A DNA stretch of 64,000 nt from Lewinella sp050633125 (GCF_050633125.1 NZ_JBOEFX010000112.1:5962-69961); one strand, 5' to 3'; numbered from the stretch's first letter, positions 26,528-36,195 are shown. Made by a program: numbers and translations. The notes: a model not told the origin generated them from the sequence alone.

Positions 26528-28732
26528 CTACCCCCCCAACTCTAACTGGTTACTAATCAATTCCAGGTAGCGGCCTTTCTTTGCGACCAGCTCCTCGTGA
26601 GTCCCTTCTTCTACGATTTGCCCAGCTTCGAGGACGACTATTTTATCGGCATTGCGTACCGTACTCAAGCGATGAGCGACTACTACCACGGTGCGGCCTT
26701 CAAAAAAATGAGCCAAGTTGTCGACGATGACTTTTTCGTTTTCAGCATCCAGTGCGTTGGTCGCCTCATCAAAAAACAGAAAGGAAGGATCTTTGTAGAT
26801 GGCTCTGGCAATGAGTAGCCGCTGGCGTTGCCCCTGACTAACACCATTGCCCTGCGGCCCTATTTTTGTCTGCAATTGTTGGGGTAATCCCTGGATGAAT
26901 GCTTCTAAATTCGCCAACATAATGGCTTTTCTGAGCCGCTCTATTTCGACCACGCTACTGCTTTCTGCAATATTATTGGCGATGGTATCTGAGAAGAGAA
27001 ATCCATCCTGCAAGACGGCTCCACAAGCGCGGCGCCAAGTACTTATGGCGTATCCTTGCAAATCGTATCCTCCAAGTTGAATGCGCCCTTGGTTGGGCAA
27101 ATAAAAGCCGAGCAGCAGTTTTATCAAAGTCGTCTTCCCACTTCCGCTGGCCCCTACAATGGCCGTCACTTTCCCATGTGGAATCTTTAAATCAATATTC
27201 TTCAGGACATCACCAGAAAGCGGGCTGTAAGCAAAATTCACATTTTCCAACACTAGGTCAGCCGACTCCGGCAGTACTTCCATTCGCTGCTCACCTTCCT
27301 TTTCTTCCACTTCCATCTGCTGTAACTCTCCTAGTCGCTCCAGGCTCAATTGCGCATCCTGAGCTGTCCGCAGAAAACCTACCAATCGCTGTAAAGGCAC
27401 ATTTAGTTGCCCAACAATGTATTGGATAGCCAACATTGCCCCCAAAGTTAAATGCCCCGCAATAACAGCCTTGGCCGAAATAACAACGATAATGATATCT
27501 TTCAACTGACTGATAAACTGGGCACCAGTATCTTGATATTGGGTAAGGCTCAAAAAACGGGTATTGGTACGAAAGAGTTGGTTCTGAATTTTCACCCACC
27601 CCATCCTGCGTTTGTATTCACTCTGCTGTAGTTTTATTTCCGGCATTCCCTGAATGAGTTCTATCAAAGTGTTCTGATTGGCGGTCATTTCGCGAAAGCG
27701 CTGATGATCAATCAGAGCTCTTTTTTTCAGGAATACCAAAATCCAAACGAGGTAGAGGACCGCAGCAACAAAAAACACCACAAAGATCCCCGTATGGTAC
27801 CACCACAAAACGCCCCCAAGGATAAACAGGCTTGTAAACGAGAACAAGGCCGACAGCGAGGTATTGGTAAGAAATGACTCTATGCGCCGTTGATCGTAAA
27901 TGCGTTGTAGAAAATCTCCTGTCGATTTTTGATCAAAATACCTTAGCGGCAGCCGCATCACCCTTCTCAGAAATTGAGCAACTAAACTTACATTGATACG
28001 TGTGCCTACGTGCAACAAAATCCATCCTTGTAAAAGCGTAATCGTCACTTCTCCCACAAACAGCAGTATCATCCCCACCAACATCAAATAGATAAAATCA
28101 ATATCCTGGTTGTTAATACCAATATCAACAACTGCCTGGGTGAGGAAAGGAAAAAGCAGTTGCAGCACACTCAAGCCTAATAAACCTATCAGTAACTGGC
28201 CCACCAAGCGGCGATAGGGTTTCACGAATTGAAACAAGTACCTGAAACCTAGCTGACCGGTCGTTTCCTCCTCCCCTTCTTGCTCATAAAAAGCTGGTGT
28301 AGGGCTCAACATCAGCACAATACCTTCCTCCTCACCTACAGAGCACCAGCCGCGAATAAATTCCTTACGTGTTAGTTTTTTCACTCCCGCTTCTCTAGGG
28401 TCAGCTACCCATACAAAGCTATTGGTCATTCTAAAAACAACGACAAAGTGATTTTGCTCCCAGTGTACAATCAGCGGTAATTCCAGGTCCTCCAACCCTG
28501 CTTGCTCCTCCCCTGCTGCCCAGGGAATCCGAAAGGCATGAGCATCGAACCCAATGGTTTCTGCTGCCTTTACAATTCCTAGCAAACTCACACCATCCTT
28601 TTCAATGTAGGATTGATCGCGCAAAAAAGACAGAGGATATTCCCTACCGTGATGAGCTGCTACCATCCGTAAGCAAGCTGGGCCACAGTCCATACTATCA
28701 AGCTGTTGGTAAAATGGGAAGCGCTTAAACAT
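26528..28732 (-). CDS. peptidase-C39 ABC exporter (PCAT-type bacteriocin/peptide exporter)
   Basis: This is a 734-residue fused exporter. Residues about 1-140 are a C39 peptidase: Cys16 in QLDSMDCGPACLRM, then HWEQNHFVVVF (His) and VADPREAG (Asp), which cleaves double-glycine leader peptides. Then comes a six-helix transmembrane domain (about 160-460) and an ATPase with GASGSGKTT (Walker A), VSQGQRQRLLIARAI (signature) and FLFFDEATNALDAE (Walker B). Such proteins process and export bacteriocins or similar peptides. No precursor gene with a GG leader was found nearby. The TolC-HlyD operon at 30876-33682 could supply the periplasmic and outer-membrane parts. Confidence 0.94.
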   Translation of the reverse strand: MFKRFPFYQQLDSMDCGPACLRMVAAHHGREYPLSFLRDQSYIEKDGVSLLGIVKAAETIGFDAHAFRIPWAAGEEQAGLEDLELPLIVHWEQNHFVVVFRMTNSFVWVADPREAGVKKLTRKEFIRGWCSVGEEEGIVLMLSPTPAFYEQEGEEETTGQLGFRYLFQFVKPYRRLVGQLLIGLLGLSVLQLLFPFLTQAVVDIGINNQDIDFIYLMLVGMILLFVGEVTITLLQGWILLHVGTRINVSLVAQFLRRVMRLPLRYFDQKSTGDFLQRIYDQRRIESFLTNTSLSALFSFTSLFILGGVLWWYHTGIFVVFFVAAVLYLVWILVFLKKRALIDHQRFREMTANQNTLIELIQGMPEIKLQQSEYKRRMGWVKIQNQLFRTNTRFLSLTQYQDTGAQFISQLKDIIIVVISAKAVIAGHLTLGAMLAIQYIVGQLNVPLQRLVGFLRTAQDAQLSLERLGELQQMEVEEKEGEQRMEVLPESADLVLENVNFAYSPLSGDVLKNIDLKIPHGKVTAIVGASGSGKTTLIKLLLGFYLPNQGRIQLGGYDLQGYAISTWRRACGAVLQDGFLFSDTIANNIAESSSVVEIERLRKAIMLANLEAFIQGLPQQLQTKIGPQGNGVSQGQRQRLLIARAIYKDPSFLFFDEATNALDAENEKVIVDNLAHFFEGRTVVVVAHRLSTVRNADKIVVLEAGQIVEEGTHEELVAKKGRYLELISNQLELGG

Positions 28733-28989
28733 AAATATTTAAATGATGAGAGGCATACAAGGTAAGTATTCCTATCTATCCCGACAACTAAGTGTTTAAG
28801 CAAAAGCCCAAACCAGTATAATTGGGAACATTCTTTCGAAGAGAACAGCCCTAAGTCTCTACAAGAATCAATTATTATTTAACTTTAATGGTTGAAATGA
28901 AAACGTGACCACCCAGTCAAGCACCGTCCAATAAAGCCTACAGTTTGTTTCCCGTATTTTTCCAACACCAACTTCAAGCTTTATTTTCT
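28733..28989. other. intergenic region between divergent PCAT and SPOR genes
   Basis: About 257 bases between divergent genes. No convincing small ORF, repeat or promoter was identified. No double-glycine leader peptide was seen on either strand. Confidence 0.4.
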
Positions 28990-29382
28990 ATGAAACATCT
29001 GATTTACAGCTTATTATTAGTCGCTTTTTGTGGCTGGTCGTTTGAGCTTTCCGCCCAAAACGAAAAACCTTCCTACTGTGACGAGTTGCCCGTCACTTAC
29101 AGCAAAGGCGCTTCTAGAAACAGCCGCCCGTCTTTACCTAAATTCAGCACTACACCTACTATTGAATACAAGGTACAAGTCGCTATTCTACGCAATACAG
29201 ATCCCAGGGAATACCCTTTTCATGAAGACCTTGTTGCTCGTCATCGCCCTTGTGAAGAGGTGTGGGTCATAGAATCAAGAGAAAGTTTTACCAGTCGATC
29301 AGACGCACTAAAGCTTCAAAACAAACTCCGAAATCTGGGTTACAACGGGGCCTATTTAATAGAAATGGTAGGCTATCAGTGA
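28990..29382 (+). CDS. secreted SPOR-like domain protein
   Basis: This is a 130-residue protein with a Bacteroidetes-type signal peptide (MKHLIYSLLLVAFCGWSFELSAQ). The mature part has a short basic linker and a C-terminal SPOR-like domain (EYKVQVAILRNTDPREYP, then SRESFTSRSDALKLQNKLRNLGYNGAYLIEM), the fold used to bind denuded glycan strands. The start at 28990 fits the signal peptide, whereas an in-frame ATG at 28945 adds only a Phe-rich stretch. It may be exported to the periplasm. Confidence 0.6.
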   Translation: MKHLIYSLLLVAFCGWSFELSAQNEKPSYCDELPVTYSKGASRNSRPSLPKFSTTPTIEYKVQVAILRNTDPREYPFHEDLVARHRPCEEVWVIESRESFTSRSDALKLQNKLRNLGYNGAYLIEMVGYQ

Positions 29383-29450
29383 TTACTCGTGCATTTGGCA
29401 TAAAGTTTAACTTTTTTATACCAAACAAAAGCCCGACCTTGTCCTATGAA

Positions 29451-29497
29451 TTGCGCAGAAAACAAAGCGTGTTTTTGTTTTCGTGCTGTTCTTTAAA
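29451..29497 (+). repeat. hairpin leader element, copy 1, upstream of cyanophycinase
   Basis: GCGCAGAAAACAAA pairs imperfectly with TTTGTTTTCGTGC, followed by TGTTCTTTAA and a TTTTCCTTAACC run also seen before the E1 gene. It lies about 60 bases upstream of the ATG at 29556. Confidence 0.55.
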
Positions 29498-29555
29498 ATT
29501 TTCCTTAACCGGGAAATTTGATTTCGCGACACAACAATTCAACTTCTACTTACTC

Positions 29556-30866
29556 ATGAAAAAGCTTCTGGCCTTTGGCTTGATGGCCTTAGCGTTTTGT
29601 ACGCTTAGTGCCCAAGAAGATTACACCTCCTTTTTCACAGGTAGCCTCATGGATGCTACAACGACCCCCATAGGAGGGGTTTGCCTGATGGGAGGCGCTA
29701 CCGAAAACGATAACGCTATGCGTTGGTTTCTTGAACGAGCCGACGGTGGTGACATTCTGGTCATTCGTGCTTCGGGCTCTGACGGTTATAACGATTATAT
29801 GTTTAGTGATTTAGGAGTGACCGTCAATTCTGTGGAGAGCATTGTCTTCAACAATGCGCAAGCGGCCACTGATCCTTATGTACTGGATCGTATTGCCAAA
29901 GCCGAAGCCATCTGGATTGCTGGCGGCAACCAATACAACTACGTTTCTTTTTGGAGGAATACCGCCGTTGCCAATCTCATCAACACCGCAATCACAGAAC
30001 GAAACATCGTCATCGGAGGCACAAGTGCAGGAATGGCTATCCTTGGAGGCGTCTATTTTACGGCTCAAAACGGCACCGTCACCAGCACAACAGCGCTCGC
30101 CAATCCTTACGATAATAAAGTGGCTATCAGCAATGCTTCTTTTATTCGCGTCCCATACCTCACACAGGTCATTACAGATACTCATTACGATAACCCCGAC
30201 CGGAGGGGGCGGCATACGGTCTTTTTGGCACGCGCCATCGTTGATTACAATACTCCTTATTACGGAATAGCTTGTGATGAATACACAGCCGTATGTATAG
30301 ATGAGAGTGGAATCGCCAGCGTCTATGGCACCTATCCCGACTTTGACGACAACGCTTACTTCATCACCCCTAACTGCGAGGTAATGAATAACTTGCCGGA
30401 AAATTGTGCTAGTAACCAGCCCCTAAGCTGGAGCCAAGACGGGCAAGCCCTCAAGGTCTACGCTGTCAAAGGCACCCCCACTGGCTTGTACACTTTCGAC
30501 CTCAATACCTGGATAGATGGAGATGGGGGTGAATGGCAAGACTGGTCAGCAGACGCAGGGTCATTTGCAGCAATTGAAGGAAATGCACCGGTATGTAACC
30601 CGGTAAATACAACTATCGTCAACCCCAATCTCAGTTTTGAGGTATTCCCAAATCCGAACAACGGAAGAGTCCGCATTCAACTTAACTCCAGCAATCGTAC
30701 CGAAGGGAACATCCAACTGTTGGATGCTTCGGGTAAACTGCTGCAATCCTGGCCGGTAGTAGGCCGCACTGACAATCTGGATTTGTCCACGCTGAGTTCA
30801 GGGGTCTACTGGTTGGAATACGTCAATGGTGAAGACAGAGCAGTTCGGCAAATAGTAGTGAGGTAG
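29556..30866 (+). CDS. secreted cyanophycinase-like peptidase with T9SS C-terminal domain
   Basis: This is a 436-residue protein with a signal peptide (MKKLLAFGLMALAFCTLSAQ). The start is 29556, the ATG of that signal peptide; an upstream in-frame extension is non-coding. The middle is a peptidase S51/cyanophycinase domain with the nucleophile motif VIGGTSAGMAILGG and MGGATENDNAMRWF. The C-terminal 80 residues are a type IX secretion sorting domain (FEVFPNPNNGRVRIQL, then LSSGVYWLEYVNG and R at the end). The enzyme class hydrolyses cyanophycin (Asp-Arg polymer). A hairpin leader (29451-29497) lies in front. Confidence 0.88.
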   Translation: MKKLLAFGLMALAFCTLSAQEDYTSFFTGSLMDATTTPIGGVCLMGGATENDNAMRWFLERADGGDILVIRASGSDGYNDYMFSDLGVTVNSVESIVFNNAQAATDPYVLDRIAKAEAIWIAGGNQYNYVSFWRNTAVANLINTAITERNIVIGGTSAGMAILGGVYFTAQNGTVTSTTALANPYDNKVAISNASFIRVPYLTQVITDTHYDNPDRRGRHTVFLARAIVDYNTPYYGIACDEYTAVCIDESGIASVYGTYPDFDDNAYFITPNCEVMNNLPENCASNQPLSWSQDGQALKVYAVKGTPTGLYTFDLNTWIDGDGGEWQDWSADAGSFAAIEGNAPVCNPVNTTIVNPNLSFEVFPNPNNGRVRIQLNSSNRTEGNIQLLDASGKLLQSWPVVGRTDNLDLSTLSSGVYWLEYVNGEDRAVRQIVVR

Positions 30867-30875
30867 ATTCATTTC

Positions 30876-32288
30876 CTAGCTCCGTCCTGCTGTATACCAC
30901 AACGCCACTACCGTCTTCTGTAACTCTGCTTGCGTTTTGAGGAGTTTGAGCTGGGCTCCCAGAAGCTTTTGCTGACGGGAATTGAGCAAGAACACTGAGC
31001 TTTCTCCAAGTTCAAACTTTACACTTTCGGCATCCAGCAAGCTTTGATAGTTTTGCACTACCGCTTGAGAAAGTTGTAATTGTTGTTGGCGGATTTCCCA
31101 CTCCTGCCAATATGCTGTAAGTTTAGCACTAAGGTCTTGCTGTTTTTGCTGTAATTTCCAATCCGTTTGTGCTAGTTTAACATCCGTCAACGCAACACCA
31201 GCTCTTTCTTTTCGCAAAAGTAATGGCTGACTAAAAGTAAAACCCCACTTATAATTATCTGAGACAAGGTTGCTGATACCATCTGTGTTCTCAGGGTTGA
31301 AATCAAATTGATTGGCGAGAAAGTTATAATTGAAGGTTAATTCTGGTTTAAACTGTTCCTTTTTCCAGCGTCGTTCGATGGCCAATTGCTCTTTTTGATA
31401 CCGGTAGGCTACCAAACTGGGATGCTCGGTTATTGCTTGCTGTAAATCTGCAATCACGGGCGCAGTAGGGGCAATTACAGGAGATTGGGGCACCCAATCT
31501 TTCTTCCACATTTCCGGCTGGCCAGCATCACTCCACAGCAAGGCACGCATTTTAGCAACAGCATGGTTAAGCTGCATTTCTGTTTCTTGCACCTCCAATT
31601 CCCAACTTTGCCACTGCAAATAAGCTTCGAGCGTATCAATAGCCGGGTAATCGCCAGCCCTAAAGCTTTCTCGAATACCCCCTAGTCGTTCAAAACTGTA
31701 ATCTCTTGCCGAGATCGCCAACTCCCGCGAGTAATAGGCATAAGACCAATCCCAGTAGGATTTATTAGCGGCCAGAAAGAGCTCATTTCGGAGTTCATCT
31801 GCAATGGCCTTATAGCGGTCTGTACCTATTTGGGCTTGCCGCAAAGAAGAACGAGATGCATCGAAAAACAAACCTTGTAAGAGTGGAACTTCAACACCAA
31901 CGATGGCCTGTCCTCCTTGGGGAATTGTTCTATCTGGGTTCAGGTATGCTCCATTAGGGTCTGTCCAGTCGTATTCTGCCTTGAGGGCAATCCCCCATGC
32001 GGTGGGAATTTTAACTCCTCCCTGCCCATACCGGTAATAATCTTTCCCTCCGAATACCTTTTCTTCCTGAGAAGCATAAAGCTTGGGGTCAAAACTACCG
32101 CGGGCATACAATAGTTCCTGTGCAGCTTGCTCCTGTAAAAGTGCCGCCTGTCTGGCAACGGGATGATTGGTTTTTACTTGTTGCCAAAACAAATCAGCCG
32201 CCAGGATTTCTTGCTGTGCCGTCAGAGACACTCCCCCTACAACCAACGAACAAACTAAAACCCACCAACGCAAATTCATCATTATCAA
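30876..32288 (-). CDS. TolC-family outer-membrane efflux protein
   Basis: This 470-residue protein has a signal peptide (MNLRWWVLVCSLVVGGVSLTAQQ, start at 32288 or the nearby ATG at 32279) and the TolC helical repeats: VARQAALLQEQAAQELLYARGSFDPKLYASQEEKVF, then KWGFTFSQPLLLRKERAGVALTDVKLAQ. It forms the trimeric outer-membrane channel of a type I export machine. It is the last gene of a three-gene operon (14 bases after HlyD). It lies convergent with the cyanophycinase gene, 9 bases away. Confidence 0.9.
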   Translation of the reverse strand: MIMMNLRWWVLVCSLVVGGVSLTAQQEILAADLFWQQVKTNHPVARQAALLQEQAAQELLYARGSFDPKLYASQEEKVFGGKDYYRYGQGGVKIPTAWGIALKAEYDWTDPNGAYLNPDRTIPQGGQAIVGVEVPLLQGLFFDASRSSLRQAQIGTDRYKAIADELRNELFLAANKSYWDWSYAYYSRELAISARDYSFERLGGIRESFRAGDYPAIDTLEAYLQWQSWELEVQETEMQLNHAVAKMRALLWSDAGQPEMWKKDWVPQSPVIAPTAPVIADLQQAITEHPSLVAYRYQKEQLAIERRWKKEQFKPELTFNYNFLANQFDFNPENTDGISNLVSDNYKWGFTFSQPLLLRKERAGVALTDVKLAQTDWKLQQKQQDLSAKLTAYWQEWEIRQQQLQLSQAVVQNYQSLLDAESVKFELGESSVFLLNSRQQKLLGAQLKLLKTQAELQKTVVALWYTAGRS

Positions 32289-32302
32289 TTAATTAACCCT
32301 AA

Positions 32303-33682
32303 TTACTTTAAAGATTTGATCGGTGCCTTAGTACCTTTCTCTTCTTTTTCTTTTTTCTCCAAACCATAATAATCAGGCGGAAACCCATTCAACTTTCGCC
32401 ACATCTCGTACCAAACTTGAACATGCCCTAACAAGGCAATCCCCTGTACACCAGAACCAGGGCGCAGCGCTTCTGGCCAGGGGCGATCATCAGGATTAGG
32501 AGCAACCAGCAAACGGTATTGGCCATTTTTATCAATATTATTATCTATAGCAACAATGCGACCTGAATAGGTTCCTGCTGACAGATCGGGCCAGCCTGAA
32601 AAGACAATAGCCGGCCAACCATCAAAGATGAAGCGAACTTCTGCATTTTGTCGCACCAGCGGAAGGTCCATAGGTCGTACGTGCATCTCTACAGCCAATT
32701 CAAAATTCGCGGGCATGATCGTAACAATAGGGTCTCCTTCCTTTACGGTTTCTCCGATACCCGGCTTCATGACCTGGGAGATATAACAATCCTGTGGTGC
32801 AATAATGTAGTAAAATTGAGAACGCTCCTCGTAATTCTTAGCCTGGATCTGCATCTTATTCAGCTCCCCTTCGGCACCGAAACGATCAGACAAAGTGCTG
32901 AATCGATCCGATTGTGCTTTAGCAACTTTGTTGTTATACTCATTGATAATATTGCGCAAAGCCAAACGAGTGACCTCTAATTCCTGCCGGTTTTCAGCGA
33001 CTTTATTCTCTGCTGCGATAGCTTTGGCCTGGCTTTCTTGCATCTTTTGCTGCTTGTCTTCCAGGTCTGTCCTTGATTTGATCCCTTGCTGAAACAGGGT
33101 ATCTGTTCGAGCCAATTGCCGTTGGGCAATAGACAAAGCTAAACGCGCCTGCTCCATATCGGCTTCTTGGCTCAACAGTTTCAGTTCTACTTGCTTAACC
33201 TTTGCTTCCAGTTGTTCTTTCTTAAGAATCAATTCCGCACGCATAGCAGCGATCTGTTCCGCCAGAGCACCTGCTTTTTGTTCATAAGTAATAATCGCTC
33301 CTTCCTTGGCACGAACCTGGTTTTCGGTACGGCCCACCAACTCAGGGTCAAAATAATCAACTTTAACTTCAGTAAGGTGAACGATCGTGTCTCCTTTCTT
33401 CACCAATTGCCCCTCTCGAACAAACCACTGGTCAATCCGTCCGGGGATAGTCGCCTGGATCGTTTGTGGGCGATCAGCAGGGTCAAGGGTGGTCATTACT
33501 CCTTTCGACTGAATGTTCTGCTGCCAGGGCAGAAACAAGAGGATAACAAAAATGACCAAAAGCGCTAATAACCAATTCCTCATCATCCTATTGCCCGCTG
33601 GCAATGGGTTACGCTCCAGACAAGTCCACTGACCTTCCGGTAGACGTTTGGTAACAGAGTTTTGGGGAGATATATTTAACAT
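32303..33682 (-). CDS. HlyD-family membrane fusion protein
   Basis: This is a 459-residue adaptor. It has a short cytoplasmic N-terminus, one transmembrane segment (about 34-52, NWLLALLVIFVILLFLPW), a biotinyl-lipoyl motif GRIDQWFVREGQLVKKGD, long coiled-coil hairpins (about 100-260) and a second half motif (QVMKPGIGETVKEGDPIVTIMP). The fold links an inner-membrane ABC transporter to a TolC channel. It lies 3 bases after the ABC gene and 14 before the TolC gene. The coiled-coil is consistent with secretion of large or toxic molecules. Confidence 0.92.
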   Translation of the reverse strand: MLNISPQNSVTKRLPEGQWTCLERNPLPAGNRMMRNWLLALLVIFVILLFLPWQQNIQSKGVMTTLDPADRPQTIQATIPGRIDQWFVREGQLVKKGDTIVHLTEVKVDYFDPELVGRTENQVRAKEGAIITYEQKAGALAEQIAAMRAELILKKEQLEAKVKQVELKLLSQEADMEQARLALSIAQRQLARTDTLFQQGIKSRTDLEDKQQKMQESQAKAIAAENKVAENRQELEVTRLALRNIINEYNNKVAKAQSDRFSTLSDRFGAEGELNKMQIQAKNYEERSQFYYIIAPQDCYISQVMKPGIGETVKEGDPIVTIMPANFELAVEMHVRPMDLPLVRQNAEVRFIFDGWPAIVFSGWPDLSAGTYSGRIVAIDNNIDKNGQYRLLVAPNPDDRPWPEALRPGSGVQGIALLGHVQVWYEMWRKLNGFPPDYYGLEKKEKEEKGTKAPIKSLK

Positions 33683-33685
33683 TGC

Positions 33686-35452
33686 TTATTTTTTTTCCTG
33701 CCATTTAGGTTGAATAGCCTGGCCATTTGGAGTACTCATTTGGAAGATACGCTCAAAATGAGGGCTATCTCGTAATTCTTCGTAATTACCTTCTGCGATA
33801 ATTTTCCCATTTTCCATGAGGATTATCCGTTCACAGCGAGCTGCCAGTAATGGGTCATTAGAAACAGCCACCAGGGTCCAGGGCTGGCTGCGATCGGTCA
33901 GCATATCCGACATACGCTCACGTTCCTCTGGCTGGAGGCGATTGAGGAATTCTTCTAAGGCCAGCAAGCGCGGCTGTGAGACAATGCTACGAGCCAGTAA
34001 TATTTTCGTCTGTACACTTTGCGGCAGGTTGCGGCCACCAGGTAGCAGTAGTGTATCGTAACCTTTGGGCAAACTCTTGACAAAATTCTCGAGCCCTACC
34101 TGACGGGTCGCCCATACAATCTGTTGAAAATCAATATCTTCATGACCCAAACATATATTTTCCCAAAGCGTCCCCTGAAAAACATCCTCTTGGCTACCGT
34201 GGTCTCCTATGTAGCTACGCAGGCTGCGCAAATTGAAGTTAAACATCGGTGCATTATTATAACTAATAGTACCCTTATAGTTAAGCATCAAACCGGAAAT
34301 CACCTGAACTAGCGTTGACTTTCCAGAACCGTTATAGCCGGCAATACATATCTTTTCACCAGATTTAACCTTAAAATTAATATCTCGTAATGTAGGCTGA
34401 TCACTATCGCTGAATTGAAAACTAAGGTCTTGAACCTCAAGCTCCATCCCTTTTCCGGTATCCACGCGTTCAAAATCCATCCCTTCATCGGGTTCCAGTG
34501 GAATATCCGTGAAATAGCCCATCTTTTCCAACCCGGTGAGTAAATCATAAACATCTGCCAAGGTTAGAATTACCTTCTCGACAGAGCCCAGAATTAATAA
34601 CACCACAATTTCTGCTGCTACAAATTGCCCAATAGTAATTTGATTATCAATAACGAGTATACCGCCAAGTGCTAATAGAACCGCAGTTACCAAGGTTTTG
34701 AAAATCACGATGTAGCCATATTGATTGACAAGTACCCGGAAGTGATTTCCCCGTGCGGTCAGATAGCTATCTACCAAACTATTGGTTTTACTGAGTGATA
34801 AGCGCGCACCGCTCGCCAGCTTAAAAGTGACCATCGTTCGCGCCACCTCCTGTAGCCAATGCGCTACCTTATATTTATACTTACTCTCGATCAGGCTGGT
34901 TTCTAATCCTTTTGGGCCCGTCCAGCGGAGTAGCGCAAATAGCAAAACCAGCACGCTAATACCAAAAAACACAAAGAAAGGGTGGTAAAAAGAAATGAGA
35001 ATCAATCCAAAAATGATCTGTATAATACCGGTAGAAAAGTCCATTAACACCTTGGGCAAGCCCTTTTGCACCGTGAGTGTATCAAAAAAACGATTCACCA
35101 ACTCCGGAGGATAATCTTGCTGTAAGGCATCCATTCGTAAATTGGGAATCCTCAAAGCAAACTCAAATGCAGAACGAGCAAATACTCTCCTTTGCAAAGT
35201 CTCGGCAACAGTGATCTGCATTATTTTCAATACCCCTGAGAAAAGAGTACCCAATGTAACAACCGCGATCAGAATGACCAGAGAAGAAGAAACATCTCCT
35301 CCCTGTACCAAACCAATGACGGCTTGCACACCCAAAGGCAAAGTAAGTGTAAGGAGCCCACCGAAAATGGCGTAAAGATATATGTAAGCAACATCTTTTC
35401 TGTCTGGCTCTAACAGCTTAAAAAGACGCTTTAATGAACTCAATTGAGACAT
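33686..35452 (-). CDS. ABC transporter with degenerate ATPase motifs
   Basis: This is a 588-residue transmembrane-plus-ATPase half-transporter, first gene of the ABC-HlyD-TolC operon. The transmembrane domain is about residues 20-330. Walker A is intact (GYNGSGKSTLV) but other motifs are weakened: the signature reads GGRNLPQSVQTKI instead of LSGGQ, Walker B is LLALEE with Glu in place of Asp, and the His-switch position reads VAVSND. It lacks a C39 peptidase. I infer a transport-competent but atypical or partner-dependent ATPase; it may heterodimerise with another half-transporter. Confidence 0.88.
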   Translation of the reverse strand: MSQLSSLKRLFKLLEPDRKDVAYIYLYAIFGGLLTLTLPLGVQAVIGLVQGGDVSSSLVILIAVVTLGTLFSGVLKIMQITVAETLQRRVFARSAFEFALRIPNLRMDALQQDYPPELVNRFFDTLTVQKGLPKVLMDFSTGIIQIIFGLILISFYHPFFVFFGISVLVLLFALLRWTGPKGLETSLIESKYKYKVAHWLQEVARTMVTFKLASGARLSLSKTNSLVDSYLTARGNHFRVLVNQYGYIVIFKTLVTAVLLALGGILVIDNQITIGQFVAAEIVVLLILGSVEKVILTLADVYDLLTGLEKMGYFTDIPLEPDEGMDFERVDTGKGMELEVQDLSFQFSDSDQPTLRDINFKVKSGEKICIAGYNGSGKSTLVQVISGLMLNYKGTISYNNAPMFNFNLRSLRSYIGDHGSQEDVFQGTLWENICLGHEDIDFQQIVWATRQVGLENFVKSLPKGYDTLLLPGGRNLPQSVQTKILLARSIVSQPRLLALEEFLNRLQPEERERMSDMLTDRSQPWTLVAVSNDPLLAARCERIILMENGKIIAEGNYEELRDSPHFERIFQMSTPNGQAIQPKWQEKK

Positions 35453-35583
35453 AAGATATCAATGGTTGTAACCTCTTTGTGAGATTATTTTTTTACGATA
35501 CGACATAAACAACAACAATCGTAACTAAAAGGTGCGAAATAAATCATTTATTGAAAAATAAAATAGTTTTATAAACAAAAATG

Positions 35584-35604
35584 ATAGTTTTACTATTATA
35601 TTTG
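35584..35604 (+). promoter_or_regulatory. palindromic operator abutting -7 box of ECF sigma gene
   Basis: ATAGT-TTT-ACTAT at 35584-35596 is a perfect inverted repeat. It is followed without a gap by TATATTTG at 35597-35604, an exact Bacteroidetes TAnnTTTG -7 element. The sigma-factor ATG is 33 bases further on. A half-site ATAGTTTT lies at 35563-35570. The SulP promoter has the same operator and spacing. Confidence 0.7.
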
Positions 35605-35636
35605 CATAAATAATTAACATTCTAGATTAGAATATT

Positions 35637-36167
35637 ATGACGACTGCAAACTTCGGCCAACTCTTTCAGAGCCACACCCCCAATTTACAAGCCTTTGCGC
35701 TACAATTGACCCGTGACAAGAACGATGCAGAAGATTTATTTCAGGATACTGTATATAAAGCAATGCGATATCGTCACCTTTATCAACCTAAAACTAATCT
35801 TCAGGCTTGGTTGATGACAATCATGCGTAATACTTTCATAAATGAATGGCGCAAGCGCAAGCGTAAGCAGCAAGCTGCTGAGCTCCAAATCCCTGGCGTG
35901 ACGCTAACCCAAACTAGTGCTACTCGTAATGATGGGGAAAGTAAAGTAACCATGCAGGAGTTAATGAAATCCATGAACCAGCTAGAAGAAGGCCTAAGCA
36001 AGCCCTTCTTAATGGCATTCCGGGGATATAAATACGAAGAGATTGCAAGTGAGATGGACTTACCACTGGGAACGATTAAAAGTAGAATCCACCAAGCACG
36101 GAAATTACTAAAAGCAAGTGTCAAGCGTCATTACCAAACTAAAAGCCTTCTAGAGCTATTAAACTAA
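35637..36167 (+). CDS. ECF-type RNA polymerase sigma factor
   Basis: This is a 176-residue sigma-70 family factor. Region 2 is FQSHTPNLQAFALQLTRDKNDAEDLFQDTVYKAMRY; region 4 is LSKPFLMAFRGYKYEEIASEMDLPLGTIKSRIHQARKLLKA. It is 176 residues with the normal two-domain layout, and no adjacent anti-sigma gene was seen. Its promoter carries the operator shared with SulP, so both may answer to the same regulator. A terminator follows at 36196-36231. Confidence 0.94.
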   Translation: MTTANFGQLFQSHTPNLQAFALQLTRDKNDAEDLFQDTVYKAMRYRHLYQPKTNLQAWLMTIMRNTFINEWRKRKRKQQAAELQIPGVTLTQTSATRNDGESKVTMQELMKSMNQLEEGLSKPFLMAFRGYKYEEIASEMDLPLGTIKSRIHQARKLLKASVKRHYQTKSLLELLN

Positions 36168-36195
36168 AGCATTCCCCCCCTTTTTTCTTCGTAGA

